NCBI GenBank assembly: GCA_021821225.1
Contig: JAKACR010000152.1
Coordinates: forward strand, 1-6,862
Direction of reading: 5' to 3'
DNA length: 6,862 nucleotides
DNA from: Bacillota bacterium
Lineage (GTDB): Bacteria > Bacillota > Bacilli > Alicyclobacillales > SLC66
A model generated the notes under the pieces. The model was not told the DNA's origin. It did no database searches and saw nothing but the letters and a program-made list of their open reading frames with translations. The first letter of the stretch is position 1; every line of letters starts with the position of its first letter. A program made the position numbers and the translations under genes. Shown one piece after another: positions 1 through 5,053 of this stretch.

Positions 1-54
1 TTGGACCGATGCACGGACCTGATCCCTCCTGAAGGACAAGGACATTGAAAACCG

Positions 55-867
55 ATGTCGAAAATTACACTGAAAGAGGTTGTTTTTTCCGAGAAGGCCA
101 AACGCATCAGCGAGGAGGCCAAACGCATCAGCGAGGAGGCCAAACGCATCAGCCCGCAATCATTTCGCGAAACCGACCTGTATCCGCCTGTGAAGCGCTA
201 TCTTGAGTACCAAGGGTACACGGTGCGCGGCGAAGTGCGCGACTGTGACGTGGTCGCGTGCAAAGCCGACCACGTCATCGTGGTCGAACTAAAACGCGCG
301 TTGACGACATTGCTGCTCATTCAGGCGGTCGACCGCCAATCCGTCGCCGACGCCGTCTACGTCGCGGTGCCGCGGCCCATACGCGCGAACGACACTCACT
401 GGCGCGGTATTCGGCGCCTGTTGCAGCGACTCGAACTCGGACTCCTGTTCGTAAGTGAAAAATCCGGAGATCACGCCGTGATCCTCGTGCAGCAGCCCGT
501 CGCTCCAGCGTCCCGCGCGGCCGGTAAAAAAGCGAAGCGCGCCCGGACCGCCCTGCTTGAGGAATTTCACGGTCGATCGAGCGACCACAATTCCGGGGGC
601 AGTTCGGGGCGTCCGCTGGTCACCGCGTACCGCGAGCGTGCGGTGCGCATCGCCCGCGTGCTGCGGCAGCACGGTCCACAGAGCACACGGCAATTGCGCG
701 CGGCATTCGGAACCGGAAAGCAGACCACATCCATTCTTTACCGCAATGTGTACGATTGGTTCGCTCCCGTCGCCCGCGGTGTCTACGGTCTGACAGACAA
801 GGGACGGGCCGATCTGGAACAGTTCCATTTTATTACGGATGGCCGTACATCCGATCCGTCCGGCTAA
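55..867 (+). CDS. DUF2161 family protein, putative PD-(D/E)XK phosphodiesterase with winged-helix tail
   Basis: 270 residues. Residues 38-106 look like a PD-(D/E)XK nuclease-like core: RETDLYPPVK (E40), then the acidic residue D65 in VRDCDVV, then VELK (E78, K80) at the end of a hydrophobic strand, followed by a helix with Q90 and Q95. Residues 190-257 form a predicted winged helix (AVRIARVLRQHGPQS, TTSILYRNVYDWF, GVYGLTDKG). This order matches the DUF2161 proteins of Bacilli, which are annotated as putative phosphodiesterases; their substrate is not known to me. The middle part (150-187) is Lys/Arg/Ser-rich and probably a linker. The first 33 residues are an extension holding three EEAKRIS-type heptads, coded by a tandem DNA repeat. 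ATG at 55 is the only ATG or GTG before the core; AAGGAC at 32-37 and 38-43 are weak ribosome binding sites. A TGA at 46-48 closes the frame upstream. It is convergent with the dehydrogenase, 16 bp away. Family assignment is firm; enzymatic activity is inferred. Confidence 0.88.
   Translation: MSKITLKEVVFSEKAKRISEEAKRISEEAKRISPQSFRETDLYPPVKRYLEYQGYTVRGEVRDCDVVACKADHVIVVELKRALTTLLLIQAVDRQSVADAVYVAVPRPIRANDTHWRGIRRLLQRLELGLLFVSEKSGDHAVILVQQPVAPASRAAGKKAKRARTALLEEFHGRSSDHNSGGSSGRPLVTAYRERAVRIARVLRQHGPQSTRQLRAAFGTGKQTTSILYRNVYDWFAPVARGVYGLTDKGRADLEQFHFITDGRTSDPSG
91..153 (+). repeat. Three tandem 21-bp units coding an EEAKRIS heptad
   Basis: Units lie at 91-111, 112-132 and 133-153. They are identical except for one base in the first copy (GAGAAG instead of GAGGAG). 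Each unit is exactly seven codons in frame with the DUF2161 gene, giving E-K/E-A-K-R-I-S three times (residues 13-33). Near-perfect identity at synonymous positions points to recent duplication by slippage or unequal crossing-over rather than selection on protein alone. The heptad is strongly helix-forming and charged. Copy number changes would lengthen or shorten the protein by seven residues without a frameshift. Confidence 0.95.
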
Positions 868-883
868 CACAGCCCCCACTTCA

Positions 884-1831
884 TCAATACTGCCGCACGG
901 GATCAATCCGGTTCGGCAGAGGCTCGCCAGCGCGATACGCGCGGTAGTTTGCCAGAAACACGTCGAACGCCCGCAAAAAATACGCCGGGCTGGCGCCGGA
1001 CGTGTGAGGCGAAATGATCACGTTCGGCATGCCCCACAGCGGACTGTCGGCAGGCAGCGGTTCTTTGTGGAAAACATCGAGCCCCGCCCCGGCGATCTCC
1101 CCGCTTTGTAGCGCCGCGATCAGCGCAGGTTCGTCGACCACGTCGCCGCGGCCAAAGCTGAGCAGGTAGGCGGACCGTTTCATCGCGGACAGCTCGCGCG
1201 CGCCGATCAGATGTCGCGTATCGGGTGTCAGCGGCGTCAAAATCAGCACAAAATCGGCTGTGGCCAGCACCTTGTGCAAACGCTCCAACCCGACGACCTC
1301 ATCAAAATATTCCATCTGGCGCGGCGTTTTTCTCACACCGACGACGGACATATCGAACGCCTTCGCTTTTCTGGCCGCCTCTTGGGCAACGCGGCCCGCC
1401 CCCACAATTGCGAGTGTGCTCCCGGGCAGTTCCGCAAACGGATAGTGCCTGTCCCAGAGGGCATGTTGCTGATTGCGCACCATAACGTGCAGTCCCCGCG
1501 TGAAGGAAAGCATCATGCCAAAGATGTTTTCGGCCATTTGTGGACCATGAATTCCGCTAGAATTGCTGATTTGGATATTTCTCTCCCGAATCAGGTCAAA
1601 GGGAAGCTGATCGACCCCCGCGCTCAGCGCGTGAAACCAGCGGACGCGCTTCGCGGCGCGGATGCGCTCTGCGGTGAACAGCGTCTCAAAGCCGACGATA
1701 ATCTCCGCCTGTGCCAGCGCTTCGGCCGCCCGCAGATCGTCGAAACCTGACAGCAGAACTATTTCTTCGGAAACATGCCGGCTGACCCTATCCTTGTACT
1801 GGTCGCCCACAGCCTGCAGGAACAGGATCAT
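884..1831 (-). CDS. D-isomer-specific 2-hydroxyacid dehydrogenase (NAD(P)-dependent)
   Basis: 315 residues from the chosen ATG at 1831, the usual size for this family, which interconverts 2-keto acids (for example glyoxylate, hydroxypyruvate or pyruvate) and D-2-hydroxy acids in the cytosol. The catalytic triad is present: R228 in LSFGRGDVVDEPAL, E257 in DVFHKEPLP and H276 in ISPHTSG. The Rossmann fold is at 139-170, with GAGRVAQ at 144-150; the third glycine of the usual GxGxxG is alanine. SNSSGIHGPQMAENIFGMML (89-108) is the typical inter-domain segment. The open frame runs on upstream to 1963, but AGGGGGA at 1840-1846 is a good ribosome binding site for the ATG at 1831, and MILFLQAV is a normal first strand. 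The upstream ATG at 1894 overlaps the candidate -10. The closest described enzymes by pattern are glyoxylate/hydroxypyruvate reductase-like proteins; the exact substrate cannot be read from sequence. The gene lies 103 bp after helD on the same strand. Confidence 0.92.
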   Translation of the reverse strand: MILFLQAVGDQYKDRVSRHVSEEIVLLSGFDDLRAAEALAQAEIIVGFETLFTAERIRAAKRVRWFHALSAGVDQLPFDLIRERNIQISNSSGIHGPQMAENIFGMMLSFTRGLHVMVRNQQHALWDRHYPFAELPGSTLAIVGAGRVAQEAARKAKAFDMSVVGVRKTPRQMEYFDEVVGLERLHKVLATADFVLILTPLTPDTRHLIGARELSAMKRSAYLLSFGRGDVVDEPALIAALQSGEIAGAGLDVFHKEPLPADSPLWGMPNVIISPHTSGASPAYFLRAFDVFLANYRAYRAGEPLPNRIDPVRQY

Positions 1832-1839
1832 GTAAGATA

Positions 1840-1846
1840 TCCCCCT
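1840..1846 (-). promoter_or_regulatory. Shine-Dalgarno deciding the dehydrogenase start
   Basis: Read on the minus strand this is AGGGGGA, with nine bases between the G-run and the ATG at 1831-1829. The upstream candidate at 1882 has AGGAGAG almost touching its ATG, and the one at 1894 has no Shine-Dalgarno, so 1831 is preferred. Confidence 0.65.
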
Positions 1847-1892
1847 GTCATATAAAATATCCCTTCGCTTGAGGTAAACCATCTCTCCTGTC

Positions 1893-1921
1893 ATGATAAT
1901 GTGAAATACTTGTTCGTACAA
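1893..1921 (-). promoter_or_regulatory. Candidate SigA-type promoter of the dehydrogenase, with overlapping inverted repeat
   Basis: On the minus strand, TTGTAC (1921-1916) and TATCAT (1898-1893) are separated by 17 bp. TATCAT differs from TATAAT at one base; the -35 is weak (3 of 6). TTGTTCGTACAA at 1910-1921 is an inverted repeat (TTGT-N4-ACAA) covering the -35, a place where a repressor could bind. Transcription would begin near 1886, leaving a leader of about 55 bases. The promoter would let the gene be transcribed independently of helD. This rests on motif matching only. Confidence 0.4.
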
Positions 1922-1934
1922 TATCAGACTATCA

Positions 1935-4193
1935 TCAGCTCGTCGCGAACAGTTGCGGGTCAATCCGTTCCATGAGCGGCGTCAACGACCGGGTGTAAAA
2001 CGCGCACAGTTCATGCAGGGCGCGCGTGCAGATCATGTACAGCAGACGGCGGTCCTGTTCGCCCGGATAGCGGTCCGCGCCGGCGTCCGGGATGATGATG
2101 GCGTCAAACTCCAGACCTTTTGCCAAATAGGACGGAATGACGACGACGCCCGCGGGATACACGTTCGTTCCCTCCGTGACGTGCACAGCGTCAAAGTGTC
2201 CACAGGACAATTCCATCAACGAACGGCATTCGTCAGACGTCTTGCCGATCACCGCGATCGACCGGGCGCCTTCGGTCAGCAGCCGGGCCAGTTCCGCGTC
2301 AAGAGCAGCCAGTCGCTGCCGTTCGTCGGCCACGCGGATGATGCGCGGCAGACGGCCGTCGCGCTGCAGCCACTCTCCCCCGTCCCCCGCCGCGAGAAGA
2401 GCGTGGCCGAAGGCGGCGAGCTGGCGCGTTTGGCGGTAGCTTTTGTTGAGCGTCGTCGTGTGTAGCTCGCCGGACGGGAAAACGGCGGAGAGCGTCTGCG
2501 GCAGTCCTGGATAGGCATTGTCGAATGCCTGGTTGACATCCCCCACAACGGTGAACCGAGCTCTCGGAAACAGTGTGCGAAATACCTCCCATTCGCACGG
2601 AGAATAATCCTGCGCCTCGTCCACGATCACGTATTTTATGTCGCCGCGAATCACAGCTCCGGACATCGCCGTGCACAACAGCATAGCCGGGGCCAGATCT
2701 TCACGCGGCCAGCGTCCGGAAGCCAGCCGGTCTGCGCTAATGCGGCATATCTGCGGCCAATCTCCCGTCATCCCGACCTTTTTGGCCAGACGCGCAAACA
2801 GCTCGCAATCCTCATACAGAAGGCGATACAGAACGGCCGCATTGAAACAGGGCAGACGGGAAGCCTGGCGGCGCAGTTCGGCGATCTCTCCGCCGGCGCG
2901 CTCAAGGGCCATCCGTCGTATTTCGCCGGGCGTACCCACGTAGTGCGGACGGCACTCCAGTTCTTCGGCGATGTCCCGGACGCGCTGACGGCGACGCTCC
3001 TCCAGAATGTCTTTCAGCGCTCGGCGCACCTGGTCGATCCGTCCCTCCAACAAAAGAGAGGCGCGCCCTGATGTAAACACATCCTTGAGCGTCTTTCCCT
3101 CGATCACCACTTCCCCATCGTGGATGAGATCCGCAAAGGGCATGAACCCGCTGTTGAGATGGTCGGCGTATGCCGCGATCACTTTCGCGAATTTTATGCC
3201 GCTTTTTTCCCTGATGGCCTCCCTGCGCCCGGTGCGCTGCCCCTCATCCCCGTCGCCGAGCAGCATGTCCATCCGGGAGGCCGTCGTTTCTGCCCGCAGG
3301 CGCGAACCGAGGAGTTTGTGGACCCATTCAAGAAATGTGGATTGTGCGACGTCTTCTTCTCCCAATTCCGGCAGGACGCGCGAGATGTAGTCGCGAAACA
3401 GGTCGTTGGGAGAGAAAACGAGGATCTGATCCCGGCGGATGCGCCCTCTGTTCCGGTAGAGCAAGTAGGCGACCCGCTGCATCGCGACGGACGACTTCCC
3501 GCTTCCCGCGACTCCTTGCACAACGAACATCCGGTGGTCCGCATCGCGGATCACGAGATTCTGTTCCCGCTGGATCGTCGCCACGATCGGACGCATGCGT
3601 TCCCCGCCGCTGTCGGCCAGCATCTCGCACAGCACATCGTCCCCGATTGCGAGTTCCGTATCAAACATGCTTTTCAGTTCGCCGTCCCTGATGATGAACT
3701 GGCGTTTTGCGAGAATGTCGGCCTCCACCAGCCCTAGCGGCGACACGTAGGTCGCGCGCCCCAGACGGTCTTCGTAAAACAGGCTAGAGACCGGCGCGCG
3801 CCAGTCGCAGACCAGTTCCTCTCCCTCTTCACTCACGAACGACTGGATGCCGACATAGAGTCGCTCAGACTGCGCGCGATCCTGCTCGCGAAAGTCAAAG
3901 CACCCAAAGTACGGGCGGGCAAGCAGGGAACAAAGGCGATTTTCCCGCTCCCTGGTGGCCGTATACACACTCTCTTTGGCATACTCCCGCTGCATGTACG
4001 TGGCCAGTTCCACCACGGTATCCCACTGCGAGACATCGTGGGATTCTGTCTCGAACAGGTGGCGCCGCTCCTGAAAGATCTCCTGACGGACAGCCGCATT
4101 GTTCCCTGCGATCGTCGCCAGTTGTCGCCTGATGGCGGCAATCACCGTGTGCAGGTGCGCTTGCTCGCTTTTCAGTTCCACGTCACTTGCCAC
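1935..4193 (-). CDS. helD: HelD-type RNA polymerase recycling motor ATPase (UvrD/Rep-like superfamily 1)
   Basis: 752 residues, close to the size of Bacillus subtilis HelD. In that family the protein binds RNA polymerase through the secondary and primary channels and uses ATP to release stalled polymerase from DNA and RNA. Visible parts: a helical, probably coiled-coil N-terminal arm (residues 1-90); the HelD-typical segment YVGIQSFVSEEGEELVCDWRAP (113-134); a Q-motif-like IQREQNLVIR (207-216); Walker A GVAGSGKSS (227-235); a long insertion in domain 1A (about 285-480), where HelD carries its polymerase-contacting bulge; Walker B VIVDEAQDY (522-530); motif III GDVNQ (551-555); motif IV SYRQTRQL (585-592); motif V LAKGLEFDAIII (690-701); motif VI YMICTRALHEL (719-729). 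All motif residues appear intact. The start is GTG at 4193 with AAAGGGG at 4200-4206 on the minus strand, six bases away, and an in-frame TGA shortly upstream. No terminator is obvious after the stop. Confidence 0.93.
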   Translation of the reverse strand: MASDVELKSEQAHLHTVIAAIRRQLATIAGNNAAVRQEIFQERRHLFETESHDVSQWDTVVELATYMQREYAKESVYTATRERENRLCSLLARPYFGCFDFREQDRAQSERLYVGIQSFVSEEGEELVCDWRAPVSSLFYEDRLGRATYVSPLGLVEADILAKRQFIIRDGELKSMFDTELAIGDDVLCEMLADSGGERMRPIVATIQREQNLVIRDADHRMFVVQGVAGSGKSSVAMQRVAYLLYRNRGRIRRDQILVFSPNDLFRDYISRVLPELGEEDVAQSTFLEWVHKLLGSRLRAETTASRMDMLLGDGDEGQRTGRREAIREKSGIKFAKVIAAYADHLNSGFMPFADLIHDGEVVIEGKTLKDVFTSGRASLLLEGRIDQVRRALKDILEERRRQRVRDIAEELECRPHYVGTPGEIRRMALERAGGEIAELRRQASRLPCFNAAVLYRLLYEDCELFARLAKKVGMTGDWPQICRISADRLASGRWPREDLAPAMLLCTAMSGAVIRGDIKYVIVDEAQDYSPCEWEVFRTLFPRARFTVVGDVNQAFDNAYPGLPQTLSAVFPSGELHTTTLNKSYRQTRQLAAFGHALLAAGDGGEWLQRDGRLPRIIRVADERQRLAALDAELARLLTEGARSIAVIGKTSDECRSLMELSCGHFDAVHVTEGTNVYPAGVVVIPSYLAKGLEFDAIIIPDAGADRYPGEQDRRLLYMICTRALHELCAFYTRSLTPLMERIDPQLFATS

Positions 4194-4206
4194 GTCTATC
4201 CCCTTT

Positions 4207-4328
4207 CCGCCGAGTCACTCGCCTGCTGGCATGGTGATCACTCCACCTTGCGCCAGGGAGTTCTGCCCCCTTTTTGAACAACCTCTGCAAGCAGATTTGT
4301 GACAGTTGCAGGGGGCGATTCACCCACA
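4207..4328. other. Divergent intergenic region between helD and the 38-residue peptide gene
   Basis: I see no gene here. Three symmetric elements are visible: GTGATCAC (4234-4241, perfect 8-bp palindrome), GTTC-N12-GAAC (4260-4279) and TCTGC-AA-GCAGA (4284-4295). Any could be a protein-binding site, but short palindromes occur by chance. I could not pick a convincing -35/-10 pair for helD on the minus strand, although its promoter should lie here. Confidence 0.35.
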
Positions 4329-4355
4329 ACGAAGCTGTATTACTGCCATATGGTA
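4329..4355 (+). promoter_or_regulatory. Candidate SigK/SigE-type sporulation promoter
   Basis: CATATGGTA at 4347-4355 matches the CATANNNTA -10 element of mother-cell sigma factors K and E exactly. AC at 4329-4330 lies 16 bp upstream, the usual place for the short SigK -35. Transcription would begin about 4362, just before AAAGGAGG at 4370-4377, leaving a very short leader. An overlapping TGG-TATAAG (4351-4359) could instead be read as an extended SigA -10, but no TTGACA-like -35 is in place. Consensus known; assignment inferred. Confidence 0.45.
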
Positions 4356-4385
4356 TAAGACACAGGACCAAAGGAGGTATTGTTC

Positions 4386-4502
4386 ATGGGCACATTCGGC
4401 GGCTATACCCGCTGGGCCGTGGTGTTTCTCATCATCTTCGTCCTGTTCTTCCTGCTGATCCCGTCGTATACGACTGTCTGCAAGACCGTTCCCGTCTATT
4501 GA
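4386..4502 (+). CDS. 38-residue YjcZ-like small membrane peptide
   Basis: The peptide starts MGTFGGYTRWAVVFLIIFVL and ends in a short polar tail SYTTVCKTVPVY. Residues 10-26 form one hydrophobic membrane segment, preceded by a Gly/Tyr-rich stretch (GGY) and one Arg. This plan (Gly/Tyr-rich start, then a single Val/Leu/Ile/Phe helix) resembles YjcZ-type sporulation proteins of Bacilli, but the tail with Cys32 and Lys33 is not typical, so the family call is tentative. AAAGGAGG at 4370-4377 is a near-perfect ribosome binding site eight bases before the ATG. A sporulation-type promoter lies just upstream and a strong hairpin terminator 10 bp after the stop, so this looks like a complete one-gene transcription unit. 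It is likely in a spore or forespore-facing membrane (inference). Alternatives are a small toxin-like or regulatory membrane peptide. Confidence 0.72.
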   Translation: MGTFGGYTRWAVVFLIIFVLFFLLIPSYTTVCKTVPVY

Positions 4503-4512
4503 CGACGATCGT

Positions 4513-4547
4513 GGGCTGCTCCCGCCCGCGGGCGCAGCCCCTCTTTT
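4513..4547 (+). terminator. Intrinsic terminator of the 38-residue peptide gene
   Basis: GGGCTGC (4513-4519) pairs perfectly with GCAGCCC (4534-4540); the inner GC-rich part can pair further (GCC with GGC). The stem is followed at once by CTCTTTT (4541-4547). The position 10 bases after the stop codon is right for a terminator. Read on the minus strand it has no T-run, so it should act in one direction. Confidence 0.75.
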
Positions 4548-4590
4548 CCGGCAGGGCGACCGACCGTCCAAACGGCCCCATTCGCTGGAA

Positions 4591-4605
4591 ACATGGGATA
4601 AAGTC
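4591..4605. repeat. 15-bp sequence found twice in the window, copy 1
   Basis: ACATGGGATAAAGTC occurs here and at 6436-6450 in the same orientation; with flanks, about 20 of 23 bases agree. Here it is in the gap between the terminator of the peptide gene and the next plus-strand gene, 50 bp before that gene's start codon. It contains CATGGGATA, one base off the SigK/SigE -10 pattern, so it might be the promoter of the downstream gene, but no clear -35 is seen. Confidence 0.6.
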
Positions 4606-4654
4606 CTCTGGCATGTCCCCTTGACCTCTGTGTGCGAAGAAGGGAGGAATCGAT

Positions 4655-4984
4655 ATGTGCAGCATGCAGCACTGTGAACAGTATATCGGCCAATGGGTGG
4701 GATTTCATACACCGCTCGGCTTTCATCGGGGAGTAGTCGAGCAGGTGGCCAACAACGCCGCGCTCATCCGGGTGCCCCGTCAATATGCACCGGTTGGATA
4801 TGCGAGTGATCGCTCAATGCCGACGCAATCCCTCGAACAGAAAATCGACGCCGTTTTGGCGGGTCGATACGGTTATGGCGCTCCCGGTTATCCTCCGGCA
4901 TACGGGAATGGTTGGTGGGCCGGAGGCTGGTGGTACTGGTGGATCCCTTTCCTGGCCATTCTGGCGCTCGCTTTCTTGTGGTAA
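4655..4984 (+). CDS. 109-residue protein of unknown function with Trp-rich C-terminal membrane tail
   Basis: I do not recognise a named family. Residues 9-42 (QYIGQWVGFHTPLGFHRGVVEQVANNAALIRVP) alternate hydrophobic and polar residues with conserved-looking Gly and His, as in a small beta-barrel or SH3/Sm-like fold (inference). Residues 43-70 are polar; 71-91 are Gly/Tyr/Pro/Trp-rich; 92-109 form a hydrophobic segment rich in Trp at its start. Seven tryptophans fall within the last 23 residues, and the protein ends right after the membrane segment, so it looks tail-anchored. Cys2 and Cys7 could cross-link. The ribosome binding site AGGGAGGA (4641-4648) is strong, seven bases from the ATG. Similar small Gly/Tyr-rich proteins occur among spore coat or spore membrane proteins of Bacilli, and the neighbouring peptide gene points the same way, but function is unproven. 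Confidence 0.75.
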   Translation: MCSMQHCEQYIGQWVGFHTPLGFHRGVVEQVANNAALIRVPRQYAPVGYASDRSMPTQSLEQKIDAVLAGRYGYGAPGYPPAYGNGWWAGGWWYWWIPFLAILALAFLW

Positions 4985-5015
4985 AAGCACAGAGATCCCG
5001 CCATCACCTCGCCGG

Positions 5016-5043
5016 GCCGTCGTGAAGTCACTGCTGCGACGGC
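5016..5043. terminator. Possible hairpin between convergent genes
   Basis: GCCGTCG (5016-5022) and CGACGGC (5037-5043) form a 7-bp inverted repeat with a 14-base loop, in the 69-bp gap between the stop of the Trp-rich protein gene and the stop of the sulfatase gene. No good T-run follows on either strand, so a terminator role is only suggested by position. A 10-bp direct repeat, CGCCGGGCCG, overlaps the stem (5010-5019 and 5043-5052). Confidence 0.3.
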
Positions 5044-5053
5044 GCCGGGCCGA

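Noticed and set aside
1..48. Possible 3' end of an upstream plus-strand gene (frame 1, ending LIPPEGQGH, stop at 46-48)
   Set aside because: Only 15 codons are visible, other frames also end nearby, and no family can be recognised, so a coding call is not supported.
91..153. CRISPR-like repeat array
   Set aside because: Units are contiguous with no spacers, short, and in coding frame, so this is a coding tandem repeat.
289..906. 205-codon open frame opposite the DUF2161 gene
   Set aside because: It is antisense to a clear family member, has no recognisable motifs, and is the usual mirror frame in GC-rich coding DNA.
1832..1963. 44-residue N-terminal extension of the dehydrogenase
   Set aside because: It would overlap the end of helD and the candidate promoter, lacks a ribosome binding site, and does not look like the family N-terminus.
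3120..3737. 205-codon plus-strand open frame opposite helD
   Set aside because: It is a shadow of the helicase domain; no motif or start signal supports it.
4621..4649. TTGACC at 4621-4626 as a -35 for the Trp-rich protein gene
   Set aside because: The matching -10 position falls in the ribosome binding site GAGGAA and does not resemble TATAAT.
4496..4783. 95-codon minus-strand open frame crossing the terminator and the Trp-rich protein gene
   Set aside because: It reads through the terminator hairpin and opposite a gene with a strong ribosome binding site; an internal ATG in the 15-bp repeat has an AGAGGA upstream but no coding-like product follows.
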